Source: Treponema sp. UBA3813 (GTDB taxonomy: Bacteria > Spirochaetota > Spirochaetia > Treponematales > Treponemataceae). Taken from it: 64,000 nt of DNA. Every line of letters begins with the position of its first letter. The first letter of the stretch is position 1. The translations under genes were made by a program, and so were the position numbers. Below are positions 35,085 through 43,200 of this stretch, piece by piece. Below the pieces are notes generated by a model. It did no database searches, was not told the origin of the DNA, and was given only the letters and a program-made list of their open reading frames with translations. The DNA lies in the NCBI GenBank assembly GCA_002368605.1, contig DFEB01000032.1:1-64000 (forward strand), in the 5' to 3' direction.

Positions 35085-35563
35085 AAATAATCACACGGAA
35101 AAATCTTGGGAAACTAAAAAAAAGAAAGGATGCAGCTTTCACTTTCGTTGAAACGCTTGCTGTCCTTGCGGTGACGGCAATTCTTACTTCACAGATTGGC
35201 ATTGCCGCTCACAAGATGATTCAAAAAGCGCGGGTTTCCGCTGCCAAAAGTCAGATTGAGCAGCTGAAACTTTCCCTTCAAAACTATTTTGCTGATTGCG
35301 GAACTTTCCCGACGGAAGAGCAGGGGCTTTCAGCTTTGTGGGAAGAACCTGAACTTTTCCCGCTTGCAGAGCATTGGGCTGGCCCCTACACAGATCGCAA
35401 GATTCAAACTGATCCTTGGGGAAGTCCATTCAGATATGTGTGCAAAGATTCAGTGAATGGGGTGGAACTCCCGAAAGGTCTTCCCTTTGGAATTATTTCT
35501 CTGGGTGCTGACAGAGCGGAAGGCGGTGAGGGGAATGACAGCGATATTCGGTCATGGGAGTGA
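35081..35563 (+). CDS. gspG: major pseudopilin GspG
   Basis: This 160-residue protein is a clear GspG. The prepilin signal KRKDAAFTFVETLAVLAV has the Glu at +5 of the mature chain, but Ala replaces the usual Gly before the cleavage site. The body shows the GspG pattern: PTEEQGLSALWEEPE, WAGPYTDRKIQTDPWGSPFRYV and LGADRAEGGEGNDSDIRSWE, the last holding the calcium-site acidic residues. This makes the operon a type II secretion system rather than a type IV pilus. No prepilin peptidase gene is present in the window, so processing must be encoded elsewhere. Confidence 0.93.
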   Translation: MKIITRKNLGKLKKRKDAAFTFVETLAVLAVTAILTSQIGIAAHKMIQKARVSAAKSQIEQLKLSLQNYFADCGTFPTEEQGLSALWEEPELFPLAEHWAGPYTDRKIQTDPWGSPFRYVCKDSVNGVELPKGLPFGIISLGADRAEGGEGNDSDIRSWE

Positions 35564-35566
35564 AAA

Positions 35567-35776
35567 ATGATGAAAAAATCACTTTCGGCAGGCTATGCGC
35601 TTTTTTTGCCGGTCGCCTTGCTTTCTGCTATTTCTCTTCTTTGTCTTTCTGCGCTGACTTTTTCAAGAACTAGAGAAGTCTCTGCCCTGGCAAAGGAAAA
35701 AAGATTTTATGCAGATTTAAATGAAAAAAATGAGGCGCTTTTATCTGAGTGGAGGAATGAGCATGAGAATAATTGA
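35567..35776 (+). CDS. small pseudopilin-like protein (GspK-like N-terminus)
   Basis: This 69-residue protein has a lysine-rich start and a hydrophobic helix (GYALFLPVALLSAISLLCLSAL, residues about 9-30, Gly first) followed by a helical charged tail. The segment after Gly9 resembles the prepilin signal of minor pseudopilin GspK, which lacks Glu5, but the globular head is missing. It lies three bases after gspG and overlaps the next gene by 14 bases. It may be a reduced minor pseudopilin or a new assembly protein. The assignment is from position and signal only. Confidence 0.5.
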   Translation: MMKKSLSAGYALFLPVALLSAISLLCLSALTFSRTREVSALAKEKRFYADLNEKNEALLSEWRNEHENN

Positions 35777-36104
35777 AATATCTGTTTTCTGTCTGCTTTT
35801 TCCCTTGTTTGCTGGAATTTTTTATTCCGCAGCGAAGGAATTTAGCGTGCGGCAGGAAAAATGCGTTCAAAAATCAGCGGAACTTTCAAAGAATATGATG
35901 ATTTCCCAGACCTTTGTGCGTATGTGTGAGAAAAATGCTAGTGACTCAGACTTTGATTCCTTTTGCTCGGATTTTTCCGCCCTCTTTTCCCTGGATTCTA
36001 TTTCAGTTGAGACATTGGGCGTAAAGGACAAAAAAGCCCTTGTGAAATGTGCATGGAAATTAGACGGTCTTTCTCATTCGTGCCTTTCGGTGACAGAAAG
36101 GTAA
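35763..36104 (+). CDS. small membrane-anchored protein in the secretion operon
   Basis: This 113-residue protein starts at ATG 35763 with GGAGG seven bases upstream. It has an N-terminal hydrophobic helix (MRIIEISVFCLLFPLFAGIF) and a C-terminal head of about 90 residues with four cysteines (FVRMCEKN, FCSDF, KCAWK, SHSCLS) that could form disulphides in the periplasm. Size and topology fit a minor pseudopilin of the GspH/I/J kind, but no canonical Gly-Phe cleavage site is visible. The family is unrecognised; a role in the pseudopilus tip is inferred. Confidence 0.5.
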   Translation: MRIIEISVFCLLFPLFAGIFYSAAKEFSVRQEKCVQKSAELSKNMMISQTFVRMCEKNASDSDFDSFCSDFSALFSLDSISVETLGVKDKKALVKCAWKLDGLSHSCLSVTER

Positions 36105-36127
36105 AAATCAAAATAAAAGGAGAAATT

Positions 36128-37351
36128 ATGAAGAAAACAATTGTGCATGTCGCGGATTATGAATTGTACAAAATCCTGCTTCCATGGAAGAGCCTTTTTT
36201 CGGGCGTGAATGCGCTGATTCTCAGTGAGCTTGAGAAAAGGCATCCCCGTTTTTCGGGAAACTGCTGTTATGATGCGAAATATCTGCTTGAAAGGAAAAA
36301 TCTCATGGCCGAAGTTGTCGTAATGGACAAGGCAAATCTTGCCCGCTACAAGCGTTCCGGGGGAGCCCTTTACCTTGAGACGGAGCAGAAAAGGAGCGTT
36401 TTTTCAGGCAAGGCGCGCTTTTTTCATGGCTGTACGCTGATTCTTCTTGTCATGGCGGGCCTTCTTTCATTCAGAATTGCAAAATCGCTTCAAAAAGAAA
36501 GTTCAGGCTCTCTTCCTTCTGAGGATGTGGAAGTTCCTTTGTCTGAGACACCTTCCCTTCCAGGTGGTGAAGAGCTGGTAAAAGAAATATTCGCATCTGT
36601 AAGTCATCGAGGTGGGAAAATTTCTTCATTTTCGTATAGACGGAATGAAGGCGGCCGGCTTTTTTCTTCTGACGGCGGAAAATGCTCCTTTTCAATTTAT
36701 GGCTGCAACAGTGAGGATGTGGCGAATGCCCGCTATTGCAGGGTTTCTTTCAAGAACAATGAACCTCATTTCCAGTTGGAGCTTCCCTTTGGATATGGAA
36801 AAACCGTGGGTGAAAAAGTTTCTGATGGTGTGATTTTCTCTTATGAAGACGAGCTTATCGCTCTTGCTTCTGTACGAAAAGAACTTCGCTCTCTCGGAGC
36901 CGTCATCGAAAGCGAACATAACGGCGAAAAATCCGCTGAATTTGCTTTCAGTGTGGATGAATCCCATCTTTATTCCTGCTTGAAAATTTGCGGGGAAAAT
37001 GCTGAGAAAATTCTTTGGCGTGAAAAAAATCTTTCACTTTCAGAAAAGGCCGGAAAATGTAGGGTAGAGCTTTCCTTTGAAAAATGCGAGTCACTGCCAG
37101 AAGACGGGAACTGCGGAGAACTTCTCTTGCTTTGTTCCCGCTATGCATATCTTTTTGCTTCAGAACTGAAAATTCAGCCGAAAGTCGCGAAAGTTTTTCC
37201 GATTGTCGCCTCGTCAAAAAATACAAGTCAAAAAATCATTGTCAAAGAAAAAATCGGAGAAGTGAAACAATCTAACGGTGAGAGCCTTGTCTGTTACAGA
37301 GATATCAACGGGAAAATAACATTTGAAAAAAAGGAGCTTGTAAATGAATAG
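36128..37351 (+). CDS. membrane protein in GspL-like position
   Basis: This 407-residue protein starts at ATG 36128 behind AAGGAGA. It has an N-terminal cytoplasmic region of about 95 residues, one membrane helix (about 101-122, FHGCTLILLVMAGLLSFRI) and a periplasmic region of about 280 residues. The layout matches inner-membrane assembly proteins such as GspL or PilN, which link the ATPase to the pseudopilus. I see no actin-like ATPase signature, and the cytoplasmic part is shorter than in GspL. Its context between pseudopilin-like and lipoprotein genes supports an assembly role. Sequence identity with GspL is unproven. Confidence 0.5.
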   Translation: MKKTIVHVADYELYKILLPWKSLFSGVNALILSELEKRHPRFSGNCCYDAKYLLERKNLMAEVVVMDKANLARYKRSGGALYLETEQKRSVFSGKARFFHGCTLILLVMAGLLSFRIAKSLQKESSGSLPSEDVEVPLSETPSLPGGEELVKEIFASVSHRGGKISSFSYRRNEGGRLFSSDGGKCSFSIYGCNSEDVANARYCRVSFKNNEPHFQLELPFGYGKTVGEKVSDGVIFSYEDELIALASVRKELRSLGAVIESEHNGEKSAEFAFSVDESHLYSCLKICGENAEKILWREKNLSLSEKAGKCRVELSFEKCESLPEDGNCGELLLLCSRYAYLFASELKIQPKVAKVFPIVASSKNTSQKIIVKEKIGEVKQSNGESLVCYRDINGKITFEKKELVNE

Positions 37352-37862
37352 GAAAATTCGCTTCTGTATGTTTTTTGCTTTTTGCTCAATTTTTCTTTTA
37401 TCTTGTGCATCAACAAAATTTGAGGGGAAGGCCGCTCTCGTGGGGCGCGTTTCAGATGAGAATGGAAAAGCTGTAGAAAAATATCACCTGTTTTTGGAGA
37501 ATGGGCGAGAGGCTGTCAGTGATTCAGCTGGAATGTTTGTTTTTCGGGATGTCGCCTCTGCTTCATATCAGATACTTGGTGGCGGTTGGGGATGGTGCAC
37601 TGTCAAAAAAAGCATTGACTTCAATGACAGAAAATCGATTGTCTGCATTCAGGTAAAAAGTCTTGAGGGAATGTTTGAAGATATAGATTCTTTTTTGAAC
37701 GCAGGAGACATACAGTCTGCGAAAAGAATTCTGACAGAAAACGAAGCCTACAACAAGACAAATCCTCTTTTTCTCTGTTATCAAAATCTTATTTCTTATT
37801 GGGAGTCTCCTTCGCAGAGTCAACGAGATGCTTTTTTTCAAAGCTTAAAAAATTATAAGTGA
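37344..37862 (+). CDS. lipoprotein with carboxypeptidase-regulatory-like domain
   Basis: This 172-residue lipoprotein has the signal peptide MFFAFCSIFLLSC (lipobox Cys near residue 21). Residues 30-100 resemble a CarboxypepD_reg-like beta-sandwich (ALVGRVSDENGKAVEKYHLFLENG, then AGMFVFRDVASASYQI). The last 60 residues look like helical hairpins (SAKRILTENEAYNK). It overlaps the end of the GspL-position gene by eight bases. GspS-like pilotins are small lipoproteins that help the secretin reach the outer membrane. That role is possible here but not shown. Confidence 0.6.
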   Translation: MNRKIRFCMFFAFCSIFLLSCASTKFEGKAALVGRVSDENGKAVEKYHLFLENGREAVSDSAGMFVFRDVASASYQILGGGWGWCTVKKSIDFNDRKSIVCIQVKSLEGMFEDIDSFLNAGDIQSAKRILTENEAYNKTNPLFLCYQNLISYWESPSQSQRDAFFQSLKNYK

Positions 37863-37871
37863 GGTCTGAAA

Positions 37872-38333
37872 ATGAAAATGAAAAAGAAAATTACCTTGTT
37901 ATTTCTTGCTTTTTTTCTGATAAGTTTAATTTCGTGTGAGACAACAGAAAGCCTTTCCTGTCCTTATGTGCTCGCAAAGCCTCATGTGGAGCTTGGTGAG
38001 AATGAGAACATGCATTATTTTGCCGGAATGTATTTTTCGCTTTTTAACGACAGTGATAAAACTATCGACAGTTTTACAATTTCTTTTTTGCTTTATGATT
38101 CTGACGGAAACAATCCGTTCATTGGCTCAAATTGTATTGTTTCACGCTGTGATTGTCAGCTTTTTCCGCAAAGAATGGAGAATTTTATTATTTCTCTTGA
38201 TTCTTTTATTTCTTTGGTGCCTGAAGAGCCGTATATAACGGACTTTATATATATTCGGGAAATCAGGTATAGTGACGGGACTTCATGGAAGGATCCCTAT
38301 GGTATGTATTGCGTGCGGGAGAGTCATGAATGA
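37872..38333 (+). CDS. small lipoprotein of unknown function
   Basis: This 153-residue lipoprotein has a clear signal peptide and lipobox (FLISLISC, Cys near residue 24). The body begins with polar residues (ETTESLSCPYVLAKPHVELGENENMHYF) and is probably a beta-sandwich. It contains a second Cys pair (CIVSRCDC) near residues 92-99. It is coupled to the protease gene by a four-base overlap. A start two codons downstream is also possible. It may be a periplasmic or outer-membrane accessory of the secretion line. Confidence 0.6.
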   Translation: MKMKKKITLLFLAFFLISLISCETTESLSCPYVLAKPHVELGENENMHYFAGMYFSLFNDSDKTIDSFTISFLLYDSDGNNPFIGSNCIVSRCDCQLFPQRMENFIISLDSFISLVPEEPYITDFIYIREIRYSDGTSWKDPYGMYCVRESHE

Positions 38334-39673
38334 AAAAGAAATTTTTTTTGCTTTTTTCATCTGTCTTTTTGTTTTTCTCTTGTGGGACGGATTTTCTTGA
38401 GCGTGAAAATGTCAGTCCGGTGCTTTCAGCCGGTCTGTTAGATAAAAACAGAAAATGGACGGTTCTAGTGTACATGGCCGCTGACAATAATCTTGAGAGT
38501 GAGGCAATTACAGATTTAAATGAGATGGAAGTCTCTGCTTTAGACGCGAATGTTACTGTGCTGGCTCTTGTTGATCGTGCGCAAGGTTTTGATGCCACAA
38601 ATGGCGATTGGACTGATACTAGACTTTATAAAATCATTCAGGACAATCAGGTTAACAAGACTCTCATCGCAAGCGAAAGGCTGGACTGTCCTGAACTCGG
38701 TCTTTCTGCCTCGGAGAGTTCAGAACTTGATATGTCGAATCCTGCGACTCTGAGTGGCTTTTTGTCCTATGCGCGCCGTAAATTTCCTGCAGAGAATTTT
38801 GCCTTGATTTTATGGGGACACGGAACAGGATGGCGGAATTCAGAAAGTGAGAGCATTTCCGAAAATAATGTTTTTTCTTCAAAGGCCTTTGCAATAGATA
38901 ATTCATCATATATGACGATTTCTGCCCTTCGTCGCGGAATAGAGGCTGGCATGGGTGATGAAAAATTATCTGTTATAGGATTTGACACCTGTTTCGGAAT
39001 TTGTCTTGAGACTGCCTATGAACTTTGTGACAGCGCAGACTTTATGATTGGAAGTCCTGGCTTAGTTGCATCAGGCGGATGGAACTATTCAAATGTTTTT
39101 GCTCGTTTTTCAAAGAGCGACTTCTCTCAGAAGTCGTTTCTTGAAACAGTTCTATCGCAATTCAGGGAAGAATATGCGTCTTATCCGCATGCTGTATTTT
39201 CTTGTCTGGATTTGTCGAGAATCCGAAAACTTGTCGAAGGGCTTTCTTTTTGTGCCAAAGATTTTGCTGATTCCATAGATTGTCAGGAGAAACGGGATCA
39301 AATTTTTACGATATTTCGCGAAAAAACCCTTTCCTACTATGCGACAAGTTATCCGACGGATTTTTATGTGGATTTGAGGCATCTTATCGGGCAATTAAGT
39401 GATTTTTATGATTTTTCAGATCTTTCATCTCTTATTGAAGATGCTGTTTACGATTCATGGTCTAGCTTTGAGGAGCCTGTCTCAATGGGGCTTTTTTTTA
39501 CAGTTTATTCAAATCCTGGTGTGGAAAGTCCGAGTCATCCTGCTGGATACTATGCAGATTCGAAAAGTACGGAGACCGGGCGCTTTGTCCGTGACTGTAG
39601 CGGCTATGTGCCTTCGGGAAGAAAAAACTACAGCCTTTTGGACAAGCTGTTTTACAGTGAATTTGATGAATAA
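38330..39673 (+). CDS. clostripain-like (C11) cysteine protease lipoprotein
   Basis: This 447-residue lipoprotein (FLFFSCG lipobox, Cys near residue 18) belongs to peptidase family C11 (clostripain, clan CD). The opening RKWTVLVYMAADNNLE is typical of the family. The catalytic His lies in LWGHGTGW (His 164) and the catalytic Cys in FDTCFG (Cys 221). The following GSPGLVASGGWNY is also characteristic. C11 enzymes cleave after Arg or Lys and may self-process. The gene sits between secretion genes and the Rhs gene in the same apparent operon. It may mature the Rhs protein or another cargo, although it could equally be an independent surface protease. Confidence 0.9.
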   Translation: MKKKFFLLFSSVFLFFSCGTDFLERENVSPVLSAGLLDKNRKWTVLVYMAADNNLESEAITDLNEMEVSALDANVTVLALVDRAQGFDATNGDWTDTRLYKIIQDNQVNKTLIASERLDCPELGLSASESSELDMSNPATLSGFLSYARRKFPAENFALILWGHGTGWRNSESESISENNVFSSKAFAIDNSSYMTISALRRGIEAGMGDEKLSVIGFDTCFGICLETAYELCDSADFMIGSPGLVASGGWNYSNVFARFSKSDFSQKSFLETVLSQFREEYASYPHAVFSCLDLSRIRKLVEGLSFCAKDFADSIDCQEKRDQIFTIFREKTLSYYATSYPTDFYVDLRHLIGQLSDFYDFSDLSSLIEDAVYDSWSSFEEPVSMGLFFTVYSNPGVESPSHPAGYYADSKSTETGRFVRDCSGYVPSGRKNYSLLDKLFYSEFDE

Positions 39674-39685
39674 TAAGGAGGATGT

Positions 39686-40255
39686 ATGAAAAGAAAATTA
39701 TTTTATTTAATCGGACTCGTTTTTTTATCAATGGTCGTTTGCTTTTCCCCGCTTTATGCTGACGATGATGATGAGGGGGAAGGAGTCACTATAAGCAGTG
39801 AGCCTTCTCTTGAAGTGGACACCGCTGACGGAAGCGAGACTATTACCTATGATGATGTTTATGATGACGATGGAAATTATATTTATGATTATACAGGCTC
39901 AGGAGATAAAGCCGAAATGGACGATTATATTAACGATTTTTTCGGAGGTGGAATTTCGAGAGGAAGCTCTTATCTTTCCAGAGTCATGGATGCCCAAAGG
40001 GCTCTTGACGCCGCCATCGCTGCCGGTTTGGATTTGAATACAATACATGAACTTGAGGATAAGCTTGAGCAATGTAAGGAAGATTTGGAAAACTATTGTA
40101 GTGAGCATGGCTACACCTATTCGATTAACGCAGACTCAACATTTGGTGCAATCTATGACGCTGGTGGAAAGACTGTAACACACGCAGGAGATCCTGTTAT
40201 TCTTGCTACGGGAGATTTTATAATTGACGATGTTGATTTTTTCATTACGCGGTAA
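39686..40255 (+). CDS. N-terminal part of an Rhs/YD-repeat protein (frameshifted)
   Basis: This 189-residue frame has a signal peptide (FYLIGLVFLSMVVCFSPLYA) followed by a Asp/Glu-rich stretch and a helical region. It ends in GDPVILATGDFIIDDVDF, the conserved opening of the Rhs shell. The stop at 40253-40255 interrupts that motif. The continuation (SLRGKKSSFCLTRHYSS) lies in the +1 frame and begins in the overlap. Removing one T from the six-T run at 40237-40242 gives DVDFSLRGKK, as in intact Rhs proteins. I therefore read this as the 5' part of one gene extending to 45680. Good ribosome-binding site (AAGGAGG) before ATG 39686. Confidence 0.8.
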   Translation: MKRKLFYLIGLVFLSMVVCFSPLYADDDDEGEGVTISSEPSLEVDTADGSETITYDDVYDDDGNYIYDYTGSGDKAEMDDYINDFFGGGISRGSSYLSRVMDAQRALDAAIAAGLDLNTIHELEDKLEQCKEDLENYCSEHGYTYSINADSTFGAIYDAGGKTVTHAGDPVILATGDFIIDDVDFFITR

Positions 40256-43200
40256 AAAATCATCTTTTTGTTTGACAAGGCATTACTCTTCTCTGATGGC
40301 TCAGAATGAGATTAACAGTGGAATTTTCGGAAAAGGCTGGACATCAAATATTGAGACTCGAATCATTCGTGGTTGGTCTGCTGACTATGAGAAAGAAATT
40401 CCCGCTTGGGAGAGTTATCTTGAAGAGCTTTATTCTTATGAGTCAGAAATTGCTGGTTATGCGGCAGAGGACAGTGAATGTGCGGGAATGCATAATGAAA
40501 TTCAGGCGATAATTATGAATGCTCAGATGAATATCGCCGCTTTTACGGAAGCGGCTCGCATCAGTGAATTTAACCGAGAGAAAAATCGCTTTGTGGATTA
40601 TGGAGTAGCCTCTGAATTCGCTAGAAAAGTCGGAAATGATACGGTCTTTTTCGTTCAGGACAACGGCGGTTTTATTCCATTTAAAAAAATTGGCGAAGGA
40701 CTTTATGAAAATGCCAGTCCTTTTGCTTTTCCTTCAATTATGTTGCGTGAGGAAGATGGAAAGTTTTTCATAGAATTCCCTAAAACAGGAGAAAAACGAA
40801 TTTATTCTGAATACGGCTTACCGCTCCTTTTCTCATTCTCAGACGGCGGTAAAATTGAATTCATTTATGATGAAAACAGTCGCATTATTAAGATTGTCAT
40901 TGATGAAAACAATGCCGCCGTCTTTTCTTGGAAAGACGGAAGACTTTATGAATTGCGAGATGAGAAATCACCGAAATCTTTTTTTTACGAGTTTGAGTCG
41001 AATAATCTTGCCTGCGTGTCAGATTCTTCGAATGACAAAAAAAGGTTTGTTTATAACAGAGGTGGCATTCTTGCGGAACAAGTTCGTTCAGATGGAAGTG
41101 TTGTTTCATTTGACTATGAGATGATTGATGGAAAATTCCGCGCTGTAAAGACGACAAACGAAGAGGGTAAAAGTGAGCATTTTTCTTATGATTTTAAAAA
41201 CAGAAGCGTCGTATATACGGATCATGACGGAGTTAAGAGTTTTTTCGTTTATGATGAACTTGGCAGAACTGTCCGTGAAAAATATGCTGACGGAAGTGAA
41301 AAAAATATTACTTATGGTGAAAATGGCTTAGTATCTTCTGTAAATTTAAATGGATTTCTAACACGATTTTTTTACGATGATAAAAACAATCTTATTAAAA
41401 AACTGTATCCTGACTCATCTTTGGATAAGTGGGCCTTCGATGATAATAATAATCTGATTTCTTTTACAGATAGGGATGGAATTACTCGTACATATTTCTA
41501 TAATGAAAATTCAAAGCTGACAGATGTGTATCTTGGAAATCAGTCGTGTGGTCATTTGGACTATGATGATGAAGGCTGTTTGTCTCAGTCTGTTGATTGC
41601 CGCGGGAATAAAGTCTTATATAGATATGACAAAAATAAAAATCTGTCAGAAAGAATTTTCTATTCAGCGGAGGGAAAGAGAGAGAAAACAGAAGGCTGGC
41701 AGTATGATGATTTCGGGCGGATCAGTGCCTATACGGACGGACTAAATCGCAAGACGAAAATTTCTTATGATGACCACAGCGTGACATTTTCTTGTCCGAA
41801 TGGATTGGAGGTAAGGGAAGAATACTCTGGGCGAAAATTGCTTTTGCGTCGGATTATGCGTGATACAGTCACTGGAGAAGAAAGAGTTTACTCATATTCA
41901 TACAACAAAGAAAAGCTGTGTACAGGTCTTTCTGTTTCTGGAATTGATTCTGCGGGGCATAGGATATCAGAAAGAAAAGTCACTTCTTATTCATATACTG
42001 ACGCTGGAAAACTTGCCAGCTTGCTTGAAATTGAGCCATTTTATGGGGAAAGTCACGACTTTTTGACGAATTTTTCTTATGACTCCGCCGGAAAACTATT
42101 TTCGTCTGAAAGTGGATTTTCCGATAAGTCCGATAGAAGGGCTGGTTTTCTCAATGCGCCTAAAAAATCTGTTTATTCTTATGTGAAAAATCAGTTTGGC
42201 TATGTTAATATGGTGCAAAAATTTGACGGAAAAATCATTTCATCTCAATCAGATTTTGACGGAAGATTATGCTCTGTTTCAGAAAATGGGGTGAAGTTGT
42301 CAGACCTTGAATACAGCCGGGCGGGGCGGATGCTCAGATCCAAGGATTTTAACTCTGGCTTTATAGAGTATAAATATAATTCGGAGACTGGCATTTATGA
42401 GGGAATGAGAGAAAATGGAGGGACTTTGTCTTCTTTTTCAAAATCCGAATTCTATCCTGATACCATGATAAAAGTCTCTTATGACAGAAATGGAAAAAAA
42501 AGCCAGTATTTTTACGATTCAACCAAAAAACTTATAAAAATCCTCTCTGACGGCAAAGCCAGCGAAATTGACTATGATGCGTTGGGAAGAATGACAAGCT
42601 TTATTCTGAGGGATACGAAATCTAACATTGTATTCGAGACTTCCTTTTCTTATGACGGTCGAAAAATCCTCTGCCTTTCAGGAGGAAAATACAAAAGGAC
42701 TTATATAACTAACGCATTTTCTGAAATCATTGCTGAAATAGATGCTTATGGCAACAAGACTTTTTATGAGAGAGATCTTTTGGGAAGACTTGTGTTTGTT
42801 AAGAATCCTTACGGATATGTAAAAAAAATATCTTATAATGCGAGAAATCAGATTGTTCGTATTGATTATCCTGATGCTTCTTTTGCAACTTATGAATACG
42901 ATGAATTTTCAAATTGCGTGTCAATGTCAATAAATGGTGAGACTGTCTGGAAAGCGGTATACGATTCTTCTGGTCGCATAAAAAAATACGGTGAAGCGCC
43001 TTTTAGATTTGAGAGTGAATATTACTATGATGATTATGGCAATCTTTCTGCTATAAGGGCTAACGAAGTCTTTTTGTTCAGAAATGAATTTTCTGAGGAC
43101 GGCAAGAAAGTGACAAGAATCGATGCGAAAGGAAATAAAAATTTCTTTACTTATGACGGATTCTCTCGCCTTGTTTCTTGGGAAAACTCTCTCTCTGATA

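Noticed and set aside
30902..35563. Type IV pilus or competence system
   Set aside because: The pseudopilin is a textbook GspG with calcium-site residues, and no PilT- or PilM-like protein is present.
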